In this document: piece by piece, positions 33,356 through 41,375 of the stretch
How positions within the stretch are numbered: position 1 is the first letter of the stretch
Layout of the letters: every line of letters starts with the position of its first letter
Origin: Acidobacteriota bacterium
GTDB lineage: Bacteria; Acidobacteriota; Terriglobia; Acidiferrales; UBA7541
NCBI GenBank assembly: GCA_003223215.1
Contig: QHYH01000091.1
Coordinates: forward strand, 1-60,695
DNA length: 60,695 bases
Direction: 5' to 3'
Program-made: the position numbers and the translations under genes
The notes under the pieces: model-generated
Databases searched by the model: none
What the model was told of the DNA's origin: nothing
The model's input: the letters and a program-made list of their open reading frames with translations, nothing else

Positions 33356-33681
33356 GAACGAGTGGCCTATCATATCGGTACTACGAATGAGCCCTGAAGA
33401 AAGACCCATCCCTTGAACGGCGAAGAGATTGCAACTCAGGTGTCTGGGAAGAAGCGGATCGGGACATTCCCGGTCTAAAGCAAGCCAAGGGGAAGCATGG
33501 CCAAGTTGCTGCGACGAAACGACTTCGAGCGCTTCTGTCGAGCGGGGATTCCTAACTGTTGTTATCAGGCGTTTACACTCACAACCGCGTAGCGGGCCGA
33601 TTGTGGGCAAATGACGGGCATTCGCCAATTGCAGATGACAAGCGCGCTTTAGCGGAACCTAATCGAGCGCACTTCTAATGC
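33356..33681. other. About 330 bp without a recognisable gene
   Basis: No coding content recognised. It separates the sigma fragment from the serine hydrolase gene. Confidence 0.4.
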
Positions 33682-35076
33682 TCAGTCCGTCGAAGCACCC
33701 GTAATCGCCGCGTCCTCCAATCGTCCGTCCGGCAGCAGCAGCAAATGCAGCTTGAGTGAGTGGCCACCGACCGTTATGTTGTAGTCCCTGGTCTCAAGGC
33801 CGTCTGTCACGTGCGCGCTTGTCCCCGTAAAACTCTGTACGGGTCCAAGTGAACCCAGGCTGGATCTATACTCCGCAAGCATCGCATCATTCATGTACTT
33901 GTTGAGGTCTTCGCTGAAGACCGACCTATCCGGCTGTCCATTCTGAAGATCTGCAAATACTTTACGAGCGAATATCTCGTCTTTGTTGGGAGGTACAAGC
34001 AAATAGGTGAGTTGGTTGGCAATCTTGAGATACGTTGCTTTTGCATTTGTGTTTGTCAGCACGACAAATGCCATGTGGGCTTCGGGGTAGATGAGATTGA
34101 TCGCTTCGAATCCAAGCCCCTCCCCAGTGTGGTAGTAACGGATTGGGCTATTTTCCCGGGAAACAAATAAACCAAGCGCGGATGGGTAGGTCCCGCCATT
34201 CGCAAGCCGCGCCATCGTTACTTCTTCCGCTGCTTCCCGTTCGGGAAGTACGCGGTGTTGTAGGAAAGCCGCATCCCAACGTGCGACGTCCTCAGCCGTA
34301 GTCACGACCTGCCCTGAGCCAAAGGACCACCCCGGTCCCTCATAGGGCGCAGGCTGCAATGGAGCAAGCGCATTTTGGACATAGCCGGTTGCCAGTGCTG
34401 TACTACCGTCCGGAATCGTATCCAAGTCCATGGTCGAGGTCATTTGGAGCGGCCCGAAGATATGCTCCTGCATAAACTGGAACAGCGGCTCGCCAGAAAC
34501 TTTTTCAACGATCCGCCCCGCGATCTCATACTCCAGATTGGAGTAGTGGAATTGTGTTCCCGGTGAGAAGAGCAGTTGATGGTGTCCCCATTCGTTGATG
34601 ATGCGATCTGGCGATGCCGCAGCCCCTTTTGGGCCAGCAGGGTAGCTTTGAGGATAGTGGTCAGGGTAGCCGGAGGTATGGTTGAGCAACTCCCGGACAG
34701 TGATTTGAGAAGCGCCTGTCAGATCGGGAAACCAACGACGGACCGGATCATTGAGCGAAAGTTTGCCATCGGCCACCAGCAGCAAAACCGCCTGCGCGGT
34801 GAAAGTTTTGGAGATTGAGGCTAGCTGATATCGAGTCGCGGTTGAGGCCGGCAGATGCGTCGTCAGCACTGCCTCTCCAAACGCGTTGGCGTAGGCAAGA
34901 TGGTCGTCCACTACGATTGCTACAGATGCCGAGGGTGTGCCATCGGTTTGGAGACATCGTTGGGTGGCCTGATCGATTTGCCTGCGCATGGCGAGATCTA
35001 TGGTTTGTCCATACGCACTCGCGGTGCTCGTCAGTATTAGGGGCACCAGAAGCATGTGCTGTAGAGGCCGCTGCAT
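33682..35076 (-). CDS. Serine beta-lactamase-fold hydrolase (class C/PBP-like)
   Basis: A roughly 464-residue secreted protein. Start at 35076 (MQRPLQHMLLVPLILTSTASAYG) gives a clear signal peptide; an upstream ATG at 35130 is less fitting. The SxxK motif is in ASISKTFTAQ with catalytic Ser and Lys, the YxN motif is in HYSNLEYEIAG, and HTGEG stands in place of the KTG triad. This is a periplasmic peptidase or esterase of the beta-lactamase family, possibly acting on D-amino-acid peptides. A C-terminal beta-rich domain of about 100 residues follows. No regulator adjoins. Confidence 0.88.
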   Translation of the reverse strand: MQRPLQHMLLVPLILTSTASAYGQTIDLAMRRQIDQATQRCLQTDGTPSASVAIVVDDHLAYANAFGEAVLTTHLPASTATRYQLASISKTFTAQAVLLLVADGKLSLNDPVRRWFPDLTGASQITVRELLNHTSGYPDHYPQSYPAGPKGAAASPDRIINEWGHHQLLFSPGTQFHYSNLEYEIAGRIVEKVSGEPLFQFMQEHIFGPLQMTSTMDLDTIPDGSTALATGYVQNALAPLQPAPYEGPGWSFGSGQVVTTAEDVARWDAAFLQHRVLPEREAAEEVTMARLANGGTYPSALGLFVSRENSPIRYYHTGEGLGFEAINLIYPEAHMAFVVLTNTNAKATYLKIANQLTYLLVPPNKDEIFARKVFADLQNGQPDRSVFSEDLNKYMNDAMLAEYRSSLGSLGPVQSFTGTSAHVTDGLETRDYNITVGGHSLKLHLLLLPDGRLEDAAITGASTD

Positions 35077-35350
35077 GGGAAATAGGCTAGCATGAGAAGT
35101 GCTTTGGATACTGCATTGAAGAAACCCCACAGCACCTGATGGGCAAGGTCTTTAGATAAGAGTTTGATCAAAATGCGTCCTCCTAGTCGGCTTCGCGGAT
35201 GCGCTTGCGGCCACTCCCGAATTAACGGCCCAACCGGAAGTTATTCCGCTCCAGAATTCCCCTACGAAAAGCCGGTGGGATGATTCCCTTTGTGATCGAA
35301 ATGAGAGGTCAAGCTCAAGTTTCCAGCAAACAAACAGCGCAGACTCAGAA

Positions 35351-35501
35351 GCGGCTTGACGAGCTTTCTAAGCGCCGACCTGAAGTGCATCCCGCGGTCA
35401 ACGATTTGTGTACAAGTTGTGTACAAGAAGGCGGGTTTGAAGGGCCTGAAAATGGACCTAAGCAACGCAGAATCAACAACAGACTCTTAAGCTACAGGCC
35501 C
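35351..35501. repeat. Element arm with tRNA-Ile 5' remnant, copy 1
   Basis: About 151 bp matching 58055-58207 (GCGGCTTGACGAGC through CAACAACAGACTCTTAAG), ending in AGCTACAGGCCC, the first bases of tRNA-Ile in reverse. It contains two tandem TTGTGTACAAG units at 35406-35427. Confidence 0.85.
35442..35501 (-). ncRNA. Candidate tRNA-like RNA from a truncated tRNA-Ile
   Basis: On the minus strand the first 13 nt of tRNA-Ile (GGGCCTGTAGCTT) continue into the arm, which contains CAGGCCC, restoring a full 7-bp acceptor-like stem over 60 nt. An anticodon-like hairpin AGAGTC-TGTTGTT-GATTCT sits between, with one G-T pair. No T-arm or CCA exists. A duplicate of the tRNA-Ile promoter lies upstream (35535-35563), so transcription is plausible. 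Function is unknown. Confidence 0.35.
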
Positions 35502-35946
35502 CAACCTCGCGGGGGAACCGCTCACAAGTATCTGATTGTACGGTAGTTCAGCGCATTTCGCAATTGTGCGGAATCTGCGCTTCGGTACAAAACAGCAACT
35601 TCTCCGGTCCACTTACTGTGCACGATCTCCTGAATCAGAGTTCCGTCTATCGCGGAGGGTCCAGCCCACGCAGCGTCAAGATGTACTGGCTCAGCCAGGA
35701 AGTGCAGTGTTTTCGCGTAGATCCGATCAACAAACAGAACCACAATGCGGGTCGCTCGAAGATAAACACCTAAAAAGCAACGAGCCCTACAGTTAGGGAA
35801 TTGAGCTTAGAACGACGCCGAGATCACGGCCACCTGAGCCTATAACTCAAAACAATTCTCGGCGTGGTTCCTCATCGGCTCTAACACCATTGAATCCGAT
35901 CGACCCCGAACGAGAGTACCTGCGGTCCAACTTCCCGATTGCCGAC
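35500..35946. repeat. 446-bp tRNA-Ile 5' flank, copy 2
   Basis: Second copy of 30291-30736, offset 5209-5210 bp. The promoter elements TTGCGA (35563-35558) and TACAAT (35540-35535) are kept with the same 17-bp spacer. The tRNA itself is truncated. Confidence 0.9.
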
Positions 35947-36233
35947 CAACCGCCCGGAATCAGCGTGAGCCTACAGGTCGAAAACAAACAATTCATTGGA
36001 AATGGGCACCTCATCGGCTCATCGCTTAGGAGAACCGCATACTTCTTTGCCTTGATATGCAATCGGACGGGTCACGCATTTTCTAAGAGTGCCACAGGAA
36101 AGACCGATGTATCATTCAACGTCTAGCCCGCGTAACGTCACGTTTACCTTGCGAGGAATTATCGGAACCGAGGAGCGGACCTTCCGAGGTTGGGTCACCC
36201 ACAAGTACACGAAATCCCATGACAGATTGGCAA

Positions 36234-36764
36234 ATGCGAACAAAGCGGCCGCTCCGAGGACCGGTGCGCGAGGAAGCGGGGCCGACACTCAAGAACTACA
36301 TCACGCCCGCCGGGTTGCAGCGGCTGAAAGACGAGCATTTGTTCCTACTGAGTCGCGAGCGGCCCGCGGTGGTGGAGGTTGTAGCGTGGGCCGCTAGTAA
36401 CGGGGACCGCAGTGAAAACGCCGACTACCTCTACGGCAAGCGACGGTTAGGCCAGATCGATTCGCGGATTCGCTTTCTCACGAAACGCATTGACGCGGCC
36501 GTGGTCGTCGATCCCGCCGGCCTCGAACACATCGTCTCGATCGTCGGCATCGACGAGGTGGACCTCGACCGCGGCTACATCAGCTGGCGCTCGCCTCTCG
36601 CCAATGCGCTGATGAAGGCGAGCCCCGGCGACCGTGTGGACCTGCGCGCGCCAGCGAAGACGGAGCATCTCGAGATCATCGAGGTCGAGTACTCGCCGAT
36701 TCCGATGGATCCTTTCCGCGAACCGCTAGGAGCTCAGTCGAAGATGTCCGGCTCGCAGGTTTAG
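36234..36764 (+). CDS. greB: Transcription elongation factor GreB
   Basis: About 176 residues. After a basic N-terminal extension comes the coiled-coil domain (YITPAGLQRLKDEHLFLLSRERPAVVEVVAWAAS). Its tip, NGDRSENADYLYGKRRLGQID, carries the acidic residues (D, E) that coordinate Mg in the RNA polymerase secondary channel; this tip and the RFLTKRID sequence are GreB-type. The C-terminal FKBP-like domain follows (IVGIDEVDLDRGYISWRSPL, ALMKASPGDRVDL). The protein stimulates cleavage of backtracked RNA. An alternative ATG lies 15 bp upstream. No operon partners. Confidence 0.93.
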   Translation: MRTKRPLRGPVREEAGPTLKNYITPAGLQRLKDEHLFLLSRERPAVVEVVAWAASNGDRSENADYLYGKRRLGQIDSRIRFLTKRIDAAVVVDPAGLEHIVSIVGIDEVDLDRGYISWRSPLANALMKASPGDRVDLRAPAKTEHLEIIEVEYSPIPMDPFREPLGAQSKMSGSQV

Positions 36765-36951
36765 AGCAGCAAGACGAACGGTGCGGAAAGAACCGCCAGA
36801 GTGTCCTGAACTCGCCGTTACTGCTTTGTGGGAGGCGGGAACTCCGGGCTCACGTGCCATGTTGCCCCTCGCATTTCCTGGGCTGTGAGAAAGGCATGGC
36901 AGGAACCAACCCCTTGAGGCGGATTTTATTCTCGAAGTCCTATAAATATAG

Positions 36952-36983
36952 TTGACAAACCTCATTGGGACTCGCTAGAGTCC
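36952..36983 (+). promoter_or_regulatory. blaI promoter with overlapping 16-nt dyad (second system)
   Basis: TTGACA (36952-36957), 18 bp, TAGAGT (36976-36981). The -10 lies inside GGACTC-GCTA-GAGTCC (36968-36983), a perfect 6-4-6 dyad, 8 bp before the start codon at 36991. Confidence 0.65.
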
Positions 36984-36990
36984 GCGTTGT

Positions 36991-37386
36991 ATGGCTAACA
37001 AGGCAAAACCAGGACGCTTCACGGAAGCCGAGCTTGAGCTGATGGACATTCTGTGGGACTCCGGCGCATGCACGGTCCAAGGGGTAATCGATCGCCTTCC
37101 GCCCAGTCGGCCGCTGGCGTACACAACCGTTCAAACAGTTCTGAACGTTCTTCATCGCAAAGGTGGCGTGCGTCGTAAGCTGCGAGACAGGGCGTATCAT
37201 TACGAAGCTGCGATTTCGCGTTTTGATGCCGCATCCACTGCGCTAGGCGATCTTGTCCATAAACTTTTTGGTGGATCGGCGGAACAAGTGGTTCTGGCTA
37301 TGGTGAAATCACGGCAATTATCTCCCCAAAAGCTATCGGAGTTGCGAAAACTAGTCGAAGACGCTGACGGACGAAGTCGGAAGTAG
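36991..37386 (+). CDS. blaI: BlaI/MecI/CopY-type repressor
   Basis: A 131-residue winged-helix repressor: FTEAELELMDILWDSGACTVQGVIDRL, LAYTTVQTVLNVLHRKGGV and DRAYHYEAAISR are typical. The start is 8 bp from the operator dyad, so the mRNA leader is minimal. It should regulate the operon with the M56 protein (6 bp downstream), the TPR protein and the SBBP protein. Confidence 0.93.
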   Translation: MANKAKPGRFTEAELELMDILWDSGACTVQGVIDRLPPSRPLAYTTVQTVLNVLHRKGGVRRKLRDRAYHYEAAISRFDAASTALGDLVHKLFGGSAEQVVLAMVKSRQLSPQKLSELRKLVEDADGRSRK

Positions 37387-37391
37387 ACGCA

Positions 37392-38447
37392 ATGAGCGCA
37401 CTCGAACAAATCATCTTGTCGTGGTTCTTGAACGCGGCCTGGGCGTTGCCAGTCTGTTTCTTCTGTTGTTGGCTGTTCCTCCGCCTTGATCCAAACCTGG
37501 CAGCAGGCATACGCCACAGGCTGTGGCTGGCGGCGCTCAGCCTGGGGTTTCTTGCTCCGTTCGGAGCGTTTCTCGGCCTGTGGGGCGATTCTAAAACAAT
37601 GAGCAGTGGTCTGGCGATCGGTGTGCCGGCCCGCCTGAATGGCCCGGGCGGGATGCGTTTACTGGTTCTGGCGTTCTTAGCGCCTGCGTTGTATCGCGCG
37701 TTTCTCCTATTACACGGGGGAGTTGCTGCCAAGCGATTGAGGCGTCGAGCGATTCGAGTTGATCCGGGGATTCTTGAATCTGTCCTTCCGAAAAATTTGC
37801 TTCTGAGCATGAAGCGACATCGGGCGCAGGTATTCTCAACGGGACCATCAACGTCGGCGTGGGGTCCATTTACCTGTGGTGTGAGGCATCCCTTCATCCT
37901 TATTCCAGCAGCTTTTTTCCTCCCCCCAAGCCGCCAAGTGCTTGTATCCGTGGTCGCGCATGAACTCGCCCACGTCCAGCGCGGCGATATGTTGTTGCAT
38001 CTGTTGTCCGAATTCATGCTGGTCCCGCTCGCGTTCCATCCATTTTCGTACTGGCTCCGCAGCAAGCTCGCAGAAACCAGGGAGATGGCCTGTGACGCAC
38101 GTGTAAGCGGCCAGATACTTCCTGCAACAGACTACGCGCGCTGTCTTCTGGACGTAGCGGCGGCCCTAAGAGATTCGGCGTCTCCACTTCCTGCCTTGGG
38201 CATTTCTGAGAGTGCAACGCTCGAGAGTCGAATCCGTGCCCTGATCTCGTTCTCATCATTACGCGGCAGAGGTCTGGGCGCTTGGCACAAATGTTGCCTG
38301 ATCCTGGGCGCATCGACGTTATTTGCACTGTTGTTTTCATCGGGTCGTAGAACGTTTCTGTGGATGAGCGCGGTGCCGGAACCCCGTATACAAAAGCTGC
38401 GGGTTCCTCCTCCCCCGCCCCCGCCTCCTCCACCGAACCGGAGATAG
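37392..38447 (+). CDS. M56 (BlaR1-like) membrane metalloprotease with polyproline tail
   Basis: A 351-residue protein with N-terminal membrane helices (AWALPVCFFCCWLFLRL; LWLAALSLGFLAPFGAFLGLW) and the zinc motif VVAHELAHVQRGD near residue 197, followed by KLAETREMACDARVSG, the downstream ligand region. It lacks the penicillin-binding or TonB domain seen in larger relatives. The protein ends after a last helix with RVPPPPPPPPPPNRR, an unusual polyproline tail. It probably relays an envelope signal to BlaI encoded just upstream. Confidence 0.9.
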   Translation: MSALEQIILSWFLNAAWALPVCFFCCWLFLRLDPNLAAGIRHRLWLAALSLGFLAPFGAFLGLWGDSKTMSSGLAIGVPARLNGPGGMRLLVLAFLAPALYRAFLLLHGGVAAKRLRRRAIRVDPGILESVLPKNLLLSMKRHRAQVFSTGPSTSAWGPFTCGVRHPFILIPAAFFLPPSRQVLVSVVAHELAHVQRGDMLLHLLSEFMLVPLAFHPFSYWLRSKLAETREMACDARVSGQILPATDYARCLLDVAAALRDSASPLPALGISESATLESRIRALISFSSLRGRGLGAWHKCCLILGASTLFALLFSSGRRTFLWMSAVPEPRIQKLRVPPPPPPPPPPNRR

Positions 38448-38491
38448 CTCGGAACCAATCCAATACAACTTCAAAAAGAAGCGAGGTTCAC

Positions 38492-39403
38492 ATGAGAAAA
38501 ATGCAATTAAGTCCTAGATATATAGTTCTAGTTTGCGTGTTCCTTCTAAGTTCCTGCCTGCTTGCGGCGGGAAATGTAGCAGGCAAGTGCGCCCAATCTT
38601 CCAGCCAACCCTCGGTTCCTGCCCAGCTCGCAATTGAAGCGTACGAGCGAGAGGACTTCGGGCAGTCGGTCAAATACTTCAACGAAGCCGTCAGCCAATC
38701 GCCGGACTCGCTAATCCTTCAGTTGCACTTAGCCAATGCCCAGGCGCACTGGTTCATGCACGACCCGCACGATCCCGAGGCTCGAACACGAATTGATGCT
38801 GCCGAGACAACCCTGAAGGATATCCTCAGGAAGTCGCCGGAAAGTAGACTCGCTCTTTGGGATCTGGCAGCGATTTATGCGATGGACGGACGGGCTCAGG
38901 ACTCGCAGAAGACTCTCGCCATTCTTCTTCATAACGATCCGAACGACAGTGATGCCCTCACTGCATCCGGTACCATTGCGGCGATGCAAATCCACTTTGA
39001 CATTCAGGCCGAGAAGCGTAAACGGAACATTCGGCTAGAAAATGCTGCGCGAATCGGTGACGAGGGGATTCGGGAGTCCCTGCGAAGCGAATTTGAACCT
39101 CAAATCCAGACCGCAGTGCATTTACTCAACCGGGCAATCCAAAATAACACTCAGTCGAGCCAACCCCTAGTAATGCTGAATCTTCTCTATCGCATGGAAG
39201 CAGAACTGGCGAAGACCGATCAGGATTCGCAGGCTCTCCTTCACAAGGCAGATGCGCTCGTAGACCAAGTTATGGCAATGAATCAACAGCAGGAACAGCA
39301 CCGGACAACCGCGCAGAAGAAGCTCAGCCCTCTGGAGGCTCCGCCTCCCCTCCCCGGTCCGCCGCCCCCGCCGCCACCTCCTCCGAAGCCACCAGGCTCG
39401 TAA
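38492..39403 (+). CDS. Secreted TPR-like protein with polyproline tail
   Basis: A 303-residue protein starting at 38492 (MRKMQLSPRYIVLVCVFLLSS, signal peptide; GAGGTT upstream). The middle has helical TPR-like units (AIEAYEREDFGQSVKYFNEAVSQSPDSLILQLHLANAQ; LALWDLAAIYAMDGRAQDSQKTLAILLHNDPNDSDALTASG). It ends PPPPPPPPPKPPGS. Its stop overlaps the next start as TAATG. In related operons such proteins accompany BlaR1-like sensors; role unknown, perhaps a scaffold in the periplasm. Confidence 0.82.
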   Translation: MRKMQLSPRYIVLVCVFLLSSCLLAAGNVAGKCAQSSSQPSVPAQLAIEAYEREDFGQSVKYFNEAVSQSPDSLILQLHLANAQAHWFMHDPHDPEARTRIDAAETTLKDILRKSPESRLALWDLAAIYAMDGRAQDSQKTLAILLHNDPNDSDALTASGTIAAMQIHFDIQAEKRKRNIRLENAARIGDEGIRESLRSEFEPQIQTAVHLLNRAIQNNTQSSQPLVMLNLLYRMEAELAKTDQDSQALLHKADALVDQVMAMNQQQEQHRTTAQKKLSPLEAPPPLPGPPPPPPPPPKPPGS

Positions 39404-40836
39404 TGATCGCGAGACGTCTCCTTGTGTGCGGGCTCTTAACCGCAACTTTTAGTGTGCTTGTTTGCGCGGGGCACCACTCAATTGTCGTGTATGCGGTGCG
39501 CTTTGGTGGCGGCTCAAAGGATCTTCCAGCCGCTCTAGCCGTGGACGCAACGGGGCACGCCTTCGTAGTCGGCAGCACTTACTCGGAGGATTTTCCGGCC
39601 ACGACCAGTCACAGGAAAGCGCAGAATCTGTCTTGGGCTGCGTTCGTTACTAAGCTAGCGCCGGATGCGAGTTCGTTGGTCTACTCAACCATTATCAGTG
39701 GCCACGGCATGACCTTTTCCACCGCCGCTGCTCTCCGGCCCGACGGTCAGATATGGGTGGCTGGATCAACAACGGCTCTGGATTTTCCAGTGACGCGGAA
39801 CGCGCAACAGCGCCAATTTCAGGGAGGCACGCCTGGCGGGGCAGGGGATGCGTTCCTCGTCCTGGTTAGCGATGACGGTCGCGAAATTCCCTACGCAACT
39901 TTTCTGGGAGGCAAAGGAGATGAAACGGTCACTGGGATGGCTGGCACTTCGAGCGGATTCATATGGGTTGCCGGATGGACGACCTCCCACGACTTTCCTG
40001 TCACAAAAGATGCTTTGCAAACGGAGTTTACCGGCAGAGGCAGCGGTTTTCTCGCCTGCTTCGGAGCCAAGAGGAAGATGGTTTACGCGACCTACCTTGG
40101 GAGCGGAGGAAGCTTGGCAATCAACGCAATGGCCATCGACAGCAAAGGGAACCTGGTTGTTGCTGGCAACACCAGTTCTGCTGTTTGGCCTGACAATTCG
40201 CCACTGGGCGGCACCGATGGTTTCGTGGCGAAGCTGGATTCATCCGGCAAGAAGCTTCTGATGGCGAAGCGCCTGGGAGGCAAACAAACTGACCAGCTTC
40301 TGACAGTTGGAGTGACGCCCACGGACAAAACTATTGCAGCGGGCTGGACAGAATCGCCGGCCATAGCCGGCTTTACGGGGCATCGTAACGGATGGATTGT
40401 CGTTCTAGCGGCGAACGGTTCTGTTGAACGAGATTTTGCTATTGGAGGTTCAGGTTTTGATGAGGTTCGAGGCCTGGCTGTTAACAAAAGCGACATGCTC
40501 CTGCTCACTGGCCATTCCGATTCACCTGATTTCCCCACCACGGTCGACGCCTTCCGGCATCGCGGTGGTCAAGCTACGCAGGCTTTTCTCGCCATGCTTA
40601 ACCCCGAGAGCGGCCAATTGCTTTTCTCGACTTTCTTGGGAACCGATGCCATTGAGGGGTATGGTATCCAACGCGGCAACGGAGTGATTGCTGGGTTGCA
40701 AGACGAGGCTTATTTCTTTGGCGAAGCTAGCGGCGGATTTCCCGCAACTCTAGGCACTTTCCGAACGTCACAGTCTAACGACAGCACAGATCCGTATGTC
40801 GTCAAATTGCGACTATCGTTCCCAGAAGAAAGGTGA
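39403..40836 (+). CDS. Secreted SBBP-repeat beta-propeller protein
   Basis: A 477-residue protein. Signal peptide MIARRLLVCGLLTATFSVLVC, then repeated blades of the SBBP type: ALAVDATGHAFVVGSTYSEDFPAT, PDGQIWVAGSTTALDFPVTRNA, SGFIWVAGWTTSHDFPVTKDALQ, DSKGNLVVAGNTSS and TGHSDSPDFPTTVDAFR. These beta-propellers are abundant in Acidobacteriota and act as secreted binding proteins of unknown ligand. Coupled to the TPR gene by TAATG, so part of the blaI-regulated operon. Confidence 0.88.
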   Translation: MIARRLLVCGLLTATFSVLVCAGHHSIVVYAVRFGGGSKDLPAALAVDATGHAFVVGSTYSEDFPATTSHRKAQNLSWAAFVTKLAPDASSLVYSTIISGHGMTFSTAAALRPDGQIWVAGSTTALDFPVTRNAQQRQFQGGTPGGAGDAFLVLVSDDGREIPYATFLGGKGDETVTGMAGTSSGFIWVAGWTTSHDFPVTKDALQTEFTGRGSGFLACFGAKRKMVYATYLGSGGSLAINAMAIDSKGNLVVAGNTSSAVWPDNSPLGGTDGFVAKLDSSGKKLLMAKRLGGKQTDQLLTVGVTPTDKTIAAGWTESPAIAGFTGHRNGWIVVLAANGSVERDFAIGGSGFDEVRGLAVNKSDMLLLTGHSDSPDFPTTVDAFRHRGGQATQAFLAMLNPESGQLLFSTFLGTDAIEGYGIQRGNGVIAGLQDEAYFFGEASGGFPATLGTFRTSQSNDSTDPYVVKLRLSFPEER

Positions 40837-40980
40837 AAGGAATCGGCAGCATTTGGACATTGAGTTTGCGGATATTCCCCAGTCCGCTTCGAGGAAGTGC
40901 TGTGTTGCCATTACTTGTTCTCCTCGAACCCCGTTTGGGGCTTCGGTGTCTCCGCGGCGCGGTTCTCGGTCAAGGCTGCC

Positions 40981-41009
40981 TTGACATATCACTCGGAGGG
41001 CGATATAAC
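40981..41009 (+). promoter_or_regulatory. padR promoter
   Basis: TTGACA (40981-40986), 17 bp, TATAAC (41004-41009). The start codon at 41022 is 12 bp from the -10, so the message has at most a very short leader. Confidence 0.7.
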
Positions 41010-41021
41010 GGACTCCGACCA

Positions 41022-41375
41022 ATGAAAGAGGACCTGAACTCGTTTCTTCCATTGTCTTCTGCGACGCTGCACATTCTGCTCTCGCTTGCGGGTGATGATC
41101 TGCATGGCTACGGCATCATGCAGGAAGTATCGCGACAGTCACAAGGCCAGTACAAGTTGGGGCCAGGTACGCTCTATGACAATCTGCAGAAGTTGATCGA
41201 GGGACGGTTTATCCAGGAGCTTGGCCACCGTGCCCAGGATGACGATCCGCGACGACGCTACTACCGACTCACTTCGCGGGGCCGTGGTGTCCTTGCTGGC
41301 GAAGTGGCGCGCCTCGAACGCGTAGTCCGCGAAGGTAAGTTGCGCTTGCAGCCTGCCAAGCCAAGGAGGGCATAA
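41022..41375 (+). CDS. PadR-family transcriptional regulator
   Basis: A 117-residue winged-helix protein: LNSFLPLSSATLHILLSLAGDDLHGYGIMQEV, GPGTLYDNLQKLIEGRFIQEL and RRRYYRLTSRGRGVLAGEV. The start at 41022 is chosen because the frame is open far upstream without family content and because a consensus promoter ends 12 bp before it. It precedes a hypothetical gene (1-bp overlap) and a large permease, the same arrangement as at 13.9-19.7 kb. Confidence 0.92.
   Translation: MKEDLNSFLPLSSATLHILLSLAGDDLHGYGIMQEVSRQSQGQYKLGPGTLYDNLQKLIEGRFIQELGHRAQDDDPRRRYYRLTSRGRGVLAGEVARLERVVREGKLRLQPAKPRRA

Noticed and set aside
35890-36126. 78-codon frame across the end of the 446-bp repeat
   Set aside because: Its first part lies in the repeat, where the other copy does not preserve the frame; the second part looks weakly protein-like but cannot be assigned.
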